Assembly: GCA_902168115.1 (NCBI GenBank)
Contig: CABHPB010000134.1
Coordinates: 1 to 36,931, forward strand
Source of the DNA: an uncultured Methylopila sp.
GTDB lineage: Bacteria > Pseudomonadota > Alphaproteobacteria > Rhizobiales > Methylopilaceae
Direction: 5' to 3'
Length of the DNA: 36,931 bases
This document shows positions 1-8,528 of this stretch, in pieces; positions within the stretch are counted from its first letter, which is position 1, and each line of letters opens with the position of its first letter. The position numbers were made by a program, and so were the translations under genes. A model generated the notes under the pieces. That model searched no databases and had not been told where the DNA came from. It was given only the letters and a program-made list of their open reading frames with translations.

Positions 1-42
1 AAGCCATCCCCACCCTTACCCTCCCCTTGGCAAGGGGAGGGA
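1..42. repeat. REP-like palindromic repeat, copy 1
   Basis: A 42-base stretch identical to 2641-2682. It holds a near-perfect palindrome (CCCTCCCCTT-GG-CAAGGGGAGGG) preceded by an ATCCCCACCCT tail. The window begins inside or at the edge of this copy, just before birA. Palindromes of this kind are scattered between genes in many Hyphomicrobiales genomes. No birA promoter is obvious in the 67 bases before its start. Confidence 0.8.
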
Positions 43-67
43 TGCGGCAGGCGTCCCGTCTGCCGTC

Positions 68-865
68 ATGAGCTTCGTCCTCGGCCCGGCCGCGCGGGAG
101 GCGGGGCACGACCTCGTCGCCTACGACACCGTCGGCTCGACCAACGCGGAGGCCATGGCGCTTGCGCGCGAGGGACGCGCGCCGGTCTGGGTCGCGGCGC
201 GCGCGCAGACGGACGGGCGCGGCCGGCGCGGCCGGGCCTGGTCGACCGAGCGCGGCAATCTCGCGGCGAGCTTCGCCACGGTGACGGCGGCGAATCCCGC
301 GCTTGCGGCGACGCTCGGTTTCGTCGCGGGCCTCGCGCTCGAGCAGGCGCTGCGCGAAACCGCGGCCTCGCTCTCGCCCCGCACCGCGCGGCCCGAGCTC
401 AAATGGCCGAACGACGTGATCGTCGACGGCGAAAAACTCGCCGGCATCCTGCTCGAGGCCGACCAGATGCCCGACGGCCGGCTCGCGGTCGTGGTCGGCG
501 TCGGCGTCAACGTCGTCTCCGCGCCGGAAGGGCTGCCATATCCTGCGACCTCGCTCGCCGCGCGCGGCGACCGGACGAGCGCGGAGGAGCTGTTCGAGGC
601 GCTGGCGGAGAACTTCGTCACCTGGTTCGACACCTGGGAGGACGGGCAGGGCCTGCCCGCCATCCGCAAGGCCTGGATGGCGCGCGCCGCGGGCCTCGGC
701 TCGCAGGTGACGATCGACATGGGAACCCGCGTCCTCAAGGGCCGCTTCGAATCGCTCGACGAATCCGGGCGCCTCGTGCTCCGCGCGCCGACCGGGATCG
801 CGACCGCGGTCTCGGCGGGGGACGTCTATTTCGGCAATGCGGCCTCGGTCCGCGTGGAAGGCTGA
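68..865 (+). CDS. birA: Biotin--[acetyl-CoA-carboxylase] ligase (class I BirA)
   Basis: Activates biotin with ATP to biotinyl-5'-AMP and transfers it to the biotin carboxyl carrier protein of acetyl-CoA carboxylase and other carboxylases in the cytoplasm. The 265-aa product carries the biotin/AMP-binding loop GRGRRGR (residues 50-56), the KWPNDV catalytic motif (112-117) followed by EKLAGILLE, and a C-terminal SH3-like part (about 215-260). There is no N-terminal helix-turn-helix domain, so this is the enzyme-only class and not a repressor of biotin genes. Six bases separate it from rnj, which suggests co-transcription. In this order birA usually follows the nuo operon, which would lie just left of the window. 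Confidence 0.95.
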   Translation: MSFVLGPAAREAGHDLVAYDTVGSTNAEAMALAREGRAPVWVAARAQTDGRGRRGRAWSTERGNLAASFATVTAANPALAATLGFVAGLALEQALRETAASLSPRTARPELKWPNDVIVDGEKLAGILLEADQMPDGRLAVVVGVGVNVVSAPEGLPYPATSLAARGDRTSAEELFEALAENFVTWFDTWEDGQGLPAIRKAWMARAAGLGSQVTIDMGTRVLKGRFESLDESGRLVLRAPTGIATAVSAGDVYFGNAASVRVEG

Positions 866-871
866 AGCCGC

Positions 872-2536
872 ATGGCCAACGACCTCGTCTTCGTCCCGCT
901 CGGTGGAGTGGGCGAAATCGGCATGAACATCGGCCTCTACGGCTATGGCGAGGGGCGCAAGCGCCGCTGGCTGATGGTCGACTGCGGCGTGATCTTCGGC
1001 GATCCGGCCTGGACGCCGGGGATCGACCTGATCCTGCCCGACATCCGCTTCGCCAAGGGCCTGAAGGGCTCGATCGAGGCGTTGGTGCTGACCCACGCCC
1101 ATGAGGACCATTTCGGCGCGGTGCTGGATCTCTGGCCCGAGCTGAAGTGCCCGGTCTACGCCACGCCCTTCGCGGCGGCGCTGCTCGAGGCCAAGCGCGC
1201 CTCGGAGAAGGGCGCGCCCAAGGTCGAGGTGCGCGAGGTCCGCCAAGGCGGCCGCTTCAAGGCGGGGCCGTTCGAAGTCGAGTTCGTGCCGGTCGCCCAC
1301 TCGATCCCGGAATCGAACGCGCTCGCGATCCGCACGCCCGCCGGCATGGTGGTCCACACCGGCGACTGGAAGATCGATCCGACGCCGGTGATCGGCCTGC
1401 CGACCGACGAGACGCGCATGCGCGAGCTCGGCGAGGAGGGCGTGTCGGCCGTCATCGGCGATTCGACGAATGCGCTCCGGGAGGGAAAGTCGGCGTCCGA
1501 GTCGGAAGTCGCGGCGAGCCTTGCCGAGCTCATCAAGGGCGCGAAGGGCAGGGTGGCCGTCACGACCTTCGCCTCGAACGTCGGGCGCCTGCGCGCGGTC
1601 GCGGACGCGGCGCTCGCCGCCGACCGGCAGGTGGTGATGATCGGCCGCGCCATGCGCCGCGCCTCCGACGTCGGCCGCATGCTCGGCTATTTCGACGGCA
1701 TCCCGGAATTCCTCGAGCCCAACGCCTACGGCTACCTGCCGCGCGACAAGGTCGTCGCGCTGATGACCGGCAGCCAGGGCGAGCCGCGCGCCGCGCTCGC
1801 GCGCGTCGCCGAGGGCTCGCATCCGGAAGTGACGATCGCCTCGGGCGACCGCGTGATCTTCTCCTCGCGCGCCATTCCCGGCAACGAAAAGGCGGTCGGC
1901 CGCGTCATCAACGGGCTGATCGCTGGCGGCGCCGAAGTCATCACCGACCGCACGCACTTCGTCCACGTCTCCGGCCATCCGCGCCGCGAGGAGATCGCGA
2001 TGCTCTATGGCTGGCTGAAGCCGGCCCTCGTCGTGCCGGTGCATGGCGAGGAGCTGCACATGCACGAGCACGCAGACTTCGCGAAGGAGATCGGGGTCAA
2101 GAAGGTCGCGCGCGTCGGCGACGGCCAGATGATCCGCATCGCCGGCGGCGAGCCGTCGATCGTCGACGAGGTCGAGACCGGCCGGGTGCTGAAGGACGGC
2201 AAGGTGCTGGTGCCGCAGTCCGACGCCACCATCGGCGAGCGCCGCAAGCTCGCCTTCGCGGGCGTGGTCTCCGTCGCGGTCGCGATCGACCAGACCGGAG
2301 CGGTCGCAGGCGACCCAGAAATCCGCTTCACCGGCCTTCCCTCGCGCGACGATGAGGGCGAGCCGATGTTCGACGTCATCCGCGACACTGTGCTCGACTG
2401 CCTCGACGGCCTGCCGCGCCCCAAGCGCCGCGACGCCGGCGCGGTGGCGACCGCGATCGAGCGCGCGATCCGCGGCGAGCTCAACATGGTCTGGGGCAAG
2501 AAGCCGGTCTGCCACGTGGCGGTGATCGCGGTGTGA
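872..2536 (+). CDS. rnj: Ribonuclease J
   Basis: A metallo-beta-lactamase/beta-CASP ribonuclease with 5'-to-3' exo- and endonuclease activity in RNA decay and rRNA maturation. The 554-aa protein shows the zinc-binding motif THAHEDH (residues 74-80; His75, His77, Asp79, His80), a later histidine motif near VHTGDWKID, the beta-CASP region around residues 220-370 with HVSGHP, and a C-terminal domain. The length matches the RNase J family (about 550-560 aa). The start ATG is 6 bases after the birA stop. It is followed by paired palindromic repeats rather than a clear terminator. Confidence 0.95.
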   Translation: MANDLVFVPLGGVGEIGMNIGLYGYGEGRKRRWLMVDCGVIFGDPAWTPGIDLILPDIRFAKGLKGSIEALVLTHAHEDHFGAVLDLWPELKCPVYATPFAAALLEAKRASEKGAPKVEVREVRQGGRFKAGPFEVEFVPVAHSIPESNALAIRTPAGMVVHTGDWKIDPTPVIGLPTDETRMRELGEEGVSAVIGDSTNALREGKSASESEVAASLAELIKGAKGRVAVTTFASNVGRLRAVADAALAADRQVVMIGRAMRRASDVGRMLGYFDGIPEFLEPNAYGYLPRDKVVALMTGSQGEPRAALARVAEGSHPEVTIASGDRVIFSSRAIPGNEKAVGRVINGLIAGGAEVITDRTHFVHVSGHPRREEIAMLYGWLKPALVVPVHGEELHMHEHADFAKEIGVKKVARVGDGQMIRIAGGEPSIVDEVETGRVLKDGKVLVPQSDATIGERRKLAFAGVVSVAVAIDQTGAVAGDPEIRFTGLPSRDDEGEPMFDVIRDTVLDCLDGLPRPKRRDAGAVATAIERAIRGELNMVWGKKPVCHVAVIAV

Positions 2537-2561
2537 AAGGCGGGCAAGGTCCTCACCGGAT

Positions 2562-2682
2562 CCCTCCCCTTGCAAAGGGGAGGGTAGGGTGGGGATCGGG
2601 CCGGATATGGCGTCGCGCGCAAGCGTCGAGCTCGATCCTGAAGCCATCCCCACCCTTACCCTCCCCTTGGCAAGGGGAGGGA
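2562..2682. repeat. Inverted pair of REP-like palindromes (BIME-like)
   Basis: Two REP-like units in opposite orientation. The unit at 2562-2596 is a palindrome followed by TAGGGTGGGGAT. The unit at 2646-2681 is the mirrored tail ATCCCCACCCT followed by the palindrome, and it lies in the 42-base block identical to 1-42. About 49 bases separate them, so the tails face each other, as in bacterial interspersed mosaic elements. They fill most of the 270-base gap between rnj and mce. The rest (2683-2806) shows only a degraded right arm of another intergenic repeat (about 2770-2790). Confidence 0.8.
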
Positions 2683-2806
2683 GCTTGAAACGCTAGCGCC
2701 GTGACTGCGCGCCTCGGACGCAGTCCTTTGGACGGCTCCACACCCTGAGAGCCGTAGTGTAAGGCTTCGGCTCGGCCGGGATGACGGCTGTTTCCGGGAG
2801 AGTTTC

Positions 2807-3211
2807 ATGATCGGCCGCCTGAACCACGTCGCCATCGCGGTGCCGGACCTCGAGGCGGCGACCGCCGTCTATCGCGACACCCTCGGCGCCAAGGTGACCC
2901 CCGCGACGGACGAACCGGCGCACGGCGTGCGGGTCGTGTTCATCGAGCTCCCGAACACCAAGATCGAGCTGCTGGAGCCGCTCGGCGAAAAATCGCCGAT
3001 CCAGGCCTTCCTCGACCGTTCGCCGGCCGGCGGCATCCACCATGTCTGCTATGAGGTCGACGACATCCTCGCCGCCCGAGACCAGCTGAAGCGCGAGGGC
3101 GCGCGGGTGCTCGGCGACGGCGAGCCGAAGATCGGCGCGCACGGCAAGCCGGTGCTGTTCCTGCACCCCAAGGACATGCTCGGCACGCTCGTGGAGCTCG
3201 AGCAGGCCTGA
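2807..3211 (+). CDS. mce: Methylmalonyl-CoA epimerase
   Basis: Interconverts (2S)- and (2R)-methylmalonyl-CoA in propionyl-CoA assimilation; in many methylotrophic alphaproteobacteria it also serves the ethylmalonyl-CoA pathway. The 134-aa VOC/glyoxalase-fold protein has two beta-alpha-beta-beta-beta modules. Candidate metal ligands are His7 (LNHVAIAV), Glu55, His79 (GGIHHVCYEV) and Glu130 (GTLVELEQ). The length is typical. It sits between rnj and the DUF1467 gene as in other Hyphomicrobiales, so the position is ancestral rather than a sign of a local pathway cluster. Confidence 0.92.
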   Translation: MIGRLNHVAIAVPDLEAATAVYRDTLGAKVTPATDEPAHGVRVVFIELPNTKIELLEPLGEKSPIQAFLDRSPAGGIHHVCYEVDDILAARDQLKREGARVLGDGEPKIGAHGKPVLFLHPKDMLGTLVELEQA

Positions 3212-3237
3212 ACGGCCTCGGTCAAGACACCGTCAGA

Positions 3238-3368
3238 ACGTCATCGCCGGGCTTGCGAAGTCGGATTTTTCCGGCTTCGCCTTTAAGGTGGGGAACCCGG
3301 CATCCGGGTCGCCGCCGGCAATCCATCTGAGCAAGGGGATGGATGCCCGGATCAAGTCCGGGCATGAC
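3238..3368 (+). repeat. Composite intergenic repeat, copy 1
   Basis: A roughly 130-base element. The left arm CGTCATCGCCGGGCTTG is followed by a 10-bp hairpin, GCGAAGTCGG-attttt-CCGGCTTCGC (3255-3280). The right arm is a palindrome with stem TGCCCGGA and loop TCAAG (3344-3364), ending in CATGAC. Copy 3 (21628-21755) is the same element reversed. Copy 2 (5348-5487) shares both arms but has a different middle. Confidence 0.8.
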
Positions 3369-3394
3369 GCATCCCATGTGCGGAGTTCGCTTTC

Positions 3395-3718
3395 ATGCTT
3401 TCGGCGATCAGCTGGGCCGCGGTCTATTTCGTGATCTGGTGGACGACGCTGTTCGCCGTGCTGCCCTTCGGCGCGCGCACGCAGGTCGACGACGGCGACA
3501 TCGCGCCGGGCACGGAGCCGGGCGCGCCGTCGCGCGCACGAATGGGGCGCCTGTTCCTGATCACCACCGTCGTTTCGGCGCTCGTCTTCGCAGCGCTCTA
3601 CGCAGTCATAACGCAGAACCTCTTCGGGTTGGACGACATCCCGTTTCTGCCGAGATTCGAAAAGGTTACGTCCAACGACGGGCAAACGTCTTTTGCGCAA
3701 ACCAGTTTTGACTTGTGA
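3395..3718 (+). CDS. DUF1467 family small membrane protein
   Basis: A 107-aa protein of unknown function. It has two probable membrane helices, about residues 5-25 (ISWAAVYFVIWWTTLFAVL) and 53-75 (LFLITTVVSALVFAALYAV), joined by an acidic loop, with a hydrophilic C-terminal tail. DUF1467 proteins almost always lie between mce and proS in Hyphomicrobiales, and this position plus sequence supports the call. The extreme C-terminus is low in hydrophobicity and its coding sequence runs into AT-richer DNA. No function is inferred. Confidence 0.85.
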   Translation: MLSAISWAAVYFVIWWTTLFAVLPFGARTQVDDGDIAPGTEPGAPSRARMGRLFLITTVVSALVFAALYAVITQNLFGLDDIPFLPRFEKVTSNDGQTSFAQTSFDL

Positions 3719-3850
3719 ATACAGGATATTGATCGGGTGATCGAATTCAACGGATTTACTTAGATTTAAAGTGATCAGTCGTCCTCTTCAAACACCAGAG
3801 CAGGCGGCGCGACGATTGCGCCCTGCCGCCTGGTACTGGGGGACTGGCGT

Positions 3851-5326
3851 ATGTTTCGTTCGCGCAAGACCAGCGACATGCTGGCCAAGCTCGCCGCGCT
3901 CGACCGCGTCCAGGCGGTCATCGAGTTCGATCTCGACGCCAAGGTTCTCCACGCCAACGACAATTTCCTGAACGCGCTCGGCTATCGGCTCGACGAGATC
4001 GTCGGGCGCCACCACGCGATGTTCGTGGAGCCGGCCTATGGCCAGAGCGCCGAATACCGCGCGTTCTGGGATCGGCTGCGCCGCGGCGAATTCCAGGCGG
4101 CGCAATTCAAGCGATACGCCAAGGACGGTCGCGAGGTCTGGATCGAGGCCTCGTACAATCCGCTGCTCGACGAGCACGGCAAGGTCTACAAGATCGTCAA
4201 GTTCGCGACCGACATCACCCGCCAGAAGGCCGAGGACGCCGACCGCGCCGGCCAGATCGCCGCGATCCGCAAGGCGCAGGCGGTGATCGAGTTCACGCTC
4301 GACGGCGTCATTCTCGACGCCAACGACGCGTTCCTGGCGGCGGTGGGCTACCGGCTCGACGAGATCAAGGGCGAGCATCATCGCAAGTTCGTCGACGCCG
4401 CGACCGCCGCGAGCGCGGAATATGCCGCCTTCTGGGCGGCGCTGAAGCGCGGCGAGTACCAGGCGGCGCAGTACAAGCGCTTCGGAAAGGGCGGTCGCGA
4501 GATCTGGATCCAGGCCTCCTACAACCCGATCTTCGACGCCTCGGGGCGTCCCTACAAGGTCGTGAAGTTCGCGACGGACGTGACCGAGCAGGTGACGCTG
4601 CTGAGCCGGCTACGCGCCATGATCGACCAGAACTTCGGCGAGATCGACAAGGCGCTCGACCTGTCGAACCTGCAGTCGAGCAACGCCACCGGCGCGGCCG
4701 GGGCCGCCACGCAGAACGTGCAGGCGATCGCGGCGGCGTCCGAGGAGCTCGCGGTCTCGATGAGCCAGATCGCCGACTCCATGTCGATGTCGCGCGAAGC
4801 GACCGACAGCGCGGTCGAGCACACGATCGCCGCCGACGGCTTCACCAAGCGGCTCGGCGATGCGGCCGCCTCGATGGGCGGCATCGTCAGCCTGATCCAG
4901 GACATCGCGGCGCAGATCAACCTGCTGGCGCTCAACGCGACCATCGAATCCGCGCGCGCCGGCGAGGCGGGCCGCGGCTTCGCGGTCGTCGCGCAGGAGG
5001 TCAAGAACCTCGCCGGGCAGGCGGGTCGCGCCACCGATCAGATCAGCGCCGAGATCGCGGGCGTGCAGACCGTCGCGAACGACGTCGTCGCAACGCTCGG
5101 CCAGATCCGCGAGGCGGTCGAGGTGATGCGCGAACATGTCTCGACCACCACCACCGCGATCGCCGAACAGCGCTCCGTGACGCAGGAAATGTCGTCCTCG
5201 ATGCACGGCGCGGCCGGCTCGGTGTCGGAGATCTCCAGCAACATCACGGCGATCTCGGCGGCCGTGGCGCAGGTCAACGCGGCGGTGTCGACGACCCGCG
5301 AGGCCGCCGCGGTTCTGGCGCGCTAG
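3851..5326 (+). CDS. Soluble methyl-accepting chemotaxis protein with two tandem PAS domains
   Basis: A cytoplasmic chemoreceptor-like protein of 491 aa. Two PAS domains (about 20-128 and 141-250) are close copies of each other: both have VIEF..D..(V/I)L.AND, GYRLDEI.G.HH, AEY.AFW, GE(F/Y)QAAQ(F/Y)KR and (V/I)KFATD(I/V)T. A coiled signalling domain follows, with the conserved hairpin tip [17 protein letters not shown] near residues 355-375. No membrane span or signal peptide is present, so the input is probably intracellular (redox, haem, flavin or ligand). No CheA/CheW genes are nearby. It interrupts the usual DUF1467-proS adjacency, which points to insertion in this lineage. The ligand is unknown. 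Confidence 0.9.
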   Translation: MFRSRKTSDMLAKLAALDRVQAVIEFDLDAKVLHANDNFLNALGYRLDEIVGRHHAMFVEPAYGQSAEYRAFWDRLRRGEFQAAQFKRYAKDGREVWIEASYNPLLDEHGKVYKIVKFATDITRQKAEDADRAGQIAAIRKAQAVIEFTLDGVILDANDAFLAAVGYRLDEIKGEHHRKFVDAATAASAEYAAFWAALKRGEYQAAQYKRFGKGGREIWIQASYNPIFDASGRPYKVVKFATDVTEQVTLLSRLRAMIDQNFGEIDKALDLSNLQSSNATGAAGAATQNVQAIAAASEELAVSMSQIADSMSMSREATDSAVEHTIAADGFTKRLGDAAASMGGIVSLIQDIAAQINLLALNATIESARAGEAGRGFAVVAQEVKNLAGQAGRATDQISAEIAGVQTVANDVVATLGQIREAVEVMREHVSTTTTAIAEQRSVTQEMSSSMHGAAGSVSEISSNITAISAAVAQVNAAVSTTREAAAVLAR

Positions 5327-5347
5327 CGCGCCTCTGACCGCTCCGAG

Positions 5348-5487
5348 CCGGCATCGCCGGGCTTGACCCGGCGATCCATCGAGCGCCCGGCAAAGCCAGA
5401 CGCTCCCGACTTCGGCTATTGGCGGGAAACTCGGAAACGTCTCAGTTCTTTAGGGGGTGGATGCCCGGATCAAGTCCGGCCATGACG
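5348..5487 (+). repeat. Composite intergenic repeat, copy 2 (diverged middle)
   Basis: The left arm holds ATCGCCGGG-CTTGA-CCCGGCGAT, a 9-bp stem with a CTTGA loop (5353-5375). The right arm is GATGCCCGGATCAAGTCCGG followed by CCATGACG, to about 5487. It matches copy 1 at both ends while the roughly 70 bases between are different. One base of the right-arm stem is mismatched (GGCC in place of GGGC). Confidence 0.7.
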
Positions 5488-5545
5488 TCGCTTCTGGGAC
5501 TGACGGGACGCGCGCCGAGGCGCGGCGTTCGACCGACGTTCGGGC

Positions 5546-5577
5546 AAAAAAAAGCAAGGCCGGAGCCTTGCGTTTTT
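5546..5577. terminator. Bidirectional intrinsic terminator
   Basis: The hairpin GCAAGGC-cgga-GCCTTGC (5554-5571) has an A8 run on its left (5546-5553) and GTTTTT on its right. Read on the minus strand it is followed by eight T residues, so it is strongest for a minus-strand transcript. On the plus strand it could end the chemoreceptor message, 220 bases after its stop codon. Confidence 0.75.
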
Positions 5578-5743
5578 GAAGGTCATCTTGTGCCCACTTC
5601 GATCCAGGCCGCGAGCGGTGCGGGACTTCGGCGCCGGATCGTGAGCGGCTGCGGTATACCGCGCCGCGAATGGACATCCTCCCAAGACTTGAGCCGTCGA
5701 TTTGAGCCGGAGAGGCAACGTCTCCGGCCGGCCCTTTGTTATG
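5546..5743 (-). ncRNA. Candidate small RNA (unidentified)
   Basis: A possible minus-strand transcript of about 200 nt is bounded by promoter-like hexamers GTGACA (5773-5778) and TAGTCT (5750-5755), 17 bases apart, and by the terminator whose minus-strand side has T8. It would begin near 5743 and contain a stable GCCGGAGA/TCTCCGGC hairpin close to its 5' end. A short Arg-rich frame starts inside it after GGGAGG but does not look like a real protein. It could not be assigned to a known RNA family by eye. Confidence 0.35.
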
Positions 5744-5945
5744 CCGGCGAGACTAGACGCAATTTTTTCTGTTGTCACCTCATTGTGCAGCGGGCGCCGA
5801 AATTTGAGGCGCACGTCCGCGGGCGCTGAAGGCTTGGTCTTCCGGGCCTGAGGCCCTTGTGTCCGGGCGGCCTTTCGGCTTGTGTGCCCGCGCTTCAGGC
5901 GGGCCGGACCGAACCCGGATTCGCCGCAATTCCGGACGGATCCGA

Positions 5946-7271
5946 ATGCGCCTTTCCCGTTATTTCCTGCCGATCCTGCGCGAGGCCCCGAAAGAGGCCG
6001 AGATCGTGTCGCACCGCCTGATGCTGCGCGCCGGCATGATCCGCCAGGAGGCGGCCGGCATCTACGCCTGGCTGCCGCTCGGCCTGCGTGTGCTGAACAA
6101 GATCTCCGACATCGTCCGCGAGGAGCAGAACAGGGCGGGCGCGATCGAGTGCCTGATGCCGACGATCCAGCTCGCGGACCTGTGGCGCGAGAGCGGGCGC
6201 TACGACGCCTACGGCGCGGAGATGCTGCGCATCAAGGACCGGCACGAGCGCGAGATGCTGTTCGGCCCGACCAATGAGGAGATGATCACCGAGATCTTCC
6301 GCGCGGGCGTGCGCTCCTACAAGGACCTGCCGAAGAACCTCTATCACATCCAGTGGAAGTTCCGGGACGAGCGGCGGCCGCGCTTCGGCGTGATGCGCTC
6401 GCGCGAGTTCCTGATGAAGGACGCCTATTCCTTCGACCTCGACCAGGCCGGCGCGCGCGTCTCCTACAACCGCATGGTCGTGGCTTATCTTCGCACCTTC
6501 GCCCGCCTCGGCATGAAGGCGATCCCGATGCGCGCCGACACCGGCCCGATCGGCGGCGACCTTTCCCACGAGTTCATCATCCTGGCGAAGACCGGCGAGA
6601 GCGCCGTGTTCTGCCACAAGGATTTCCTCGACTTCGAGGCCCCGCCGGCTGACGTCGACTTCGATGACGCGGACGCGCTGCAGGCGATCGTGGACAAGTG
6701 GACGAGCCTCTACGCCGCGACCGAGGAGATGCACGACGAGGCCGCCTTCGAGGCGATCCCTGAGGCGAACCGGGTGTCCGCGCGCGGCATCGAGGTCGGG
6801 CACATCTTCTATTTCGGGACCAAGTATTCCGAGCCGATGAAAGCGGTCGTCGCAGCGCCCGACGGCAAGATGGTCCCGGTCCACATGGGCTCGTACGGCA
6901 TCGGCCCGTCGCGCGTCGCGGCGGCGATCATCGAGGCGAGCCATGACGACGGCGGCATCATCTGGCCGGAGGCGGTCGCCCCGTTCCGCGTCGGCCTCGT
7001 GAACCTCAAGCCCGGCGACGCTCCTTGCGACGCCGCCTGCGAAGACCTTTACGCCAGGCTCGAGGCGGCCGGCGTCGACGTGCTCTACGACGACACCGAC
7101 GAGCGGCCGGGCTCCAAGTTCGCGACCATGGACCTGATCGGCCTGCCGTGGCGGCTGGTGGTCGGCCCGAAGGGGCTCGCCAACGGTCAGGTGGAGCTCA
7201 AGCAGCGCGCCGGCGGCGCGGCGGCCGAGAGCCTTTCGCCGGAAGACGCGCTGCAGCGCATTCTCGGCTGA
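5946..7271 (+). CDS. proS: Prolyl-tRNA synthetase (short, editing-domain-less type)
   Basis: Charges tRNA-Pro with proline. The product is 441 aa, against about 570 in E. coli. The class II core is intact: motif 2 ([20 protein letters not shown]), TNEE before it, motif 3 with GSYGIGPSR, and a C-terminal anticodon-binding domain (about 340-440). The large insertion (INS) editing domain is missing, as is usual for alphaproteobacterial ProRS; mischarged Ala-tRNA-Pro is then normally cleared by a free-standing deacylase. The start was chosen at the ATG giving [13 protein letters not shown], the conserved N-terminus; an upstream in-frame ATG at 5859 would add 29 unconserved residues. Confidence 0.95.
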   Translation: MRLSRYFLPILREAPKEAEIVSHRLMLRAGMIRQEAAGIYAWLPLGLRVLNKISDIVREEQNRAGAIECLMPTIQLADLWRESGRYDAYGAEMLRIKDRHEREMLFGPTNEEMITEIFRAGVRSYKDLPKNLYHIQWKFRDERRPRFGVMRSREFLMKDAYSFDLDQAGARVSYNRMVVAYLRTFARLGMKAIPMRADTGPIGGDLSHEFIILAKTGESAVFCHKDFLDFEAPPADVDFDDADALQAIVDKWTSLYAATEEMHDEAAFEAIPEANRVSARGIEVGHIFYFGTKYSEPMKAVVAAPDGKMVPVHMGSYGIGPSRVAAAIIEASHDDGGIIWPEAVAPFRVGLVNLKPGDAPCDAACEDLYARLEAAGVDVLYDDTDERPGSKFATMDLIGLPWRLVVGPKGLANGQVELKQRAGGAAAESLSPEDALQRILG

Positions 7272-7302
7272 GGGCGGGGCGCAGCCGCGCGATCCCGCCG
7301 CC

Positions 7303-7403
7303 GCCGTCGTCCCGGGCCTCTTCCGGGACCCGGCGTCGCCGACGGCGCCGGACTGATGCTGACGTTGCGGAAATGGATCCCGGCGCGCCGGCCGTGATGA
7401 CGG
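7303..7403. repeat. Intergenic repeat with hairpin after proS
   Basis: Contains GTCCCGG-gcctctt-CCGGGAC (7309-7329), then ATGGATCCCGG and a GTGATGACG end. The right end resembles the right arm of the composite repeats at 3238 and 5348, but with other stem bases. It may serve as the proS terminator, although no T run follows the hairpin. Confidence 0.45.
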
Positions 7404-7421
7404 CGGCGCTTTCGCTCCGCG

Positions 7422-7467
7422 TTCACGACAAATTCAGTAATTCAATAAAATATATAGATTGATATTC
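7422..7467 (+). promoter_or_regulatory. AT-rich promoter/operator region for the sulfurtransferase gene
   Basis: A strikingly AT-rich island in GC-rich DNA. It holds TTCACG (7422-7427) and TAAAAT (7446-7451) 18 bases apart, tandem AATTCAGT/AATTCAAT repeats between them (7431-7446), and an inverted repeat TCAAT-N11-ATTGA (7442-7462) over the -10 region. The arrangement suggests a regulated promoter. The regulator is not identifiable by eye. Confidence 0.5.
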
Positions 7468-7524
7468 GGCGCGCTGCGGGCACGATCCGGTCATCGGGTT
7501 TCGATGGCCGGGAGGGCCTCAGAC

Positions 7525-8445
7525 ATGAACGTGCGATCGGGGATTTGGGGCGTGGCGCTGGCCGTCGCGCTCGGCGGGACGGCGGCCGCGGAGGGCGGGC
7601 CGCTCGTCACCGCCGACTGGGTCGCGGACAATCTGAAGAACCCGAAGGTGAGGGTCTTCGAAGTCAGCGTCGATCCGGGCGTCTATGAGCGCGGCCATGT
7701 GCCGGGCGCGGTCAACATCCGCTGGCATTCCCAGCTGGTCGATCCGACCCGGCGCGACGTCGCCTCCCGCGAGAGCCTGCAGAAGCTGCTCGCCGAGGCC
7801 GGCGTCGACAAGGACACGACGATCGTCCTCTACGGCGACAACAACAACTGGTTCGCCGCCTGGGGCGCCTGGGTGCTGGAGGCCTACGGGCTCGGCGAGC
7901 GGGTCAAGCTGCTCGACGGCGGCCGCAAGCTCTGGGAAGCCAAGGGCCTGCCGCTCGACACGACGACCCCGGAGGCGGCGAAGGGTTCGGTCGAGCTCGC
8001 CCCGCTCAACGCCAAGCTCCGCGCCCGGCTCGGCGACGTGCTGAAGGTCGCCGAGGGCGACAAGGGCGTGACGCTCGTCGACATCCGCTCGGCCGACGAA
8101 TATTCGGGCAAGATCTTCGCGCCGGAGGGCTCCAAGGAGCTGTCGATCCGCGCCGGCCACGTGCCGGGCGCCAAGAACGTGCCGTGGTCGAAGGCGGTGA
8201 ACGCCGACGGCACCATCAAGCCGAAGGGGGAGCTGAAGAAGCTCTACGCCGAGGCCGGGATCGACGGCTCCAAGCCGGTGATCGTCTACTGCCGCATCGG
8301 CGAGCGCTCGAGCCACACCTGGTTCGTGCTGTCCAAGGTGCTCGGCTACGAGGTGAAAAACTACGACGGCTCGTGGACGGAGTACGGCAACTCTGTCGGC
8401 GTGCCGGTGGCGAACCTCGCCGGGACGGTCTGGCAGGGAAAGTGA
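7525..8445 (+). CDS. Exported thiosulfate/3-mercaptopyruvate sulfurtransferase (double rhodanese)
   Basis: Transfers sulfane sulfur from thiosulfate or mercaptopyruvate to a thiol or cyanide acceptor through a cysteine persulfide. The 306-aa protein has two rhodanese domains: an inactive N-terminal one (about 25-155) and a C-terminal one with the active-site loop CRIGERS (Cys256-Ser262). The start was chosen at the ATG after GGGAGG because it gives a clean signal peptide (MNVRSGIWGVALAVALG, cleavage near AAA-EGG), placing the enzyme in the periplasm. An upstream ATG at 7459 would bury that signal. It is followed 83 bases later by a YeeE/TsuA-type transporter gene on the same strand, suggesting a thiosulfate uptake and handling unit. 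Confidence 0.88.
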   Translation: MNVRSGIWGVALAVALGGTAAAEGGPLVTADWVADNLKNPKVRVFEVSVDPGVYERGHVPGAVNIRWHSQLVDPTRRDVASRESLQKLLAEAGVDKDTTIVLYGDNNNWFAAWGAWVLEAYGLGERVKLLDGGRKLWEAKGLPLDTTTPEAAKGSVELAPLNAKLRARLGDVLKVAEGDKGVTLVDIRSADEYSGKIFAPEGSKELSIRAGHVPGAKNVPWSKAVNADGTIKPKGELKKLYAEAGIDGSKPVIVYCRIGERSSHTWFVLSKVLGYEVKNYDGSWTEYGNSVGVPVANLAGTVWQGK

Positions 8446-8528
8446 GACGTGACTGACGGGCGAAGCTGGGTCGATGGGCATGACGGCCTTTTGCCTGCGT
8501 CTGCAGTCTTCGCCGCGTCGATGACCGA

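Larger units (their letters stand above)
5327..5945. other. Gene-free interval between the chemoreceptor and proS
   Basis: A 619-base stretch with no convincing protein gene. It holds composite repeat copy 2 (5348-5487), an intrinsic terminator (5546-5577), a GCCGGAGA/TCTCCGGC hairpin with a 7-base loop (5706-5728), and promoter-like elements on the minus strand (5750-5778). Several short open frames occur on both strands; they are Arg-rich, run through the repeat or the terminator, and look like chance frames of GC-rich DNA. Part of it may encode a small RNA. Confidence 0.6.

Noticed and set aside
3238-5487. CRISPR-like array from repeated palindromes
   Set aside because: The copies are far apart and unequal, without regular spacers or cas genes; they are interspersed intergenic repeats.
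5450-5814. Two overlapping minus-strand frames in the gap before proS
   Set aside because: Arg-rich, they run through the composite repeat and the terminator and show no conserved pattern; a small RNA explains the signals better.
7431-7467. Operator for an SqrR/BigR-type sulfide-responsive ArsR regulator
   Set aside because: The expected ATTC-N8-GAAT pattern is not present; only the AT-rich direct and inverted repeats are reported.
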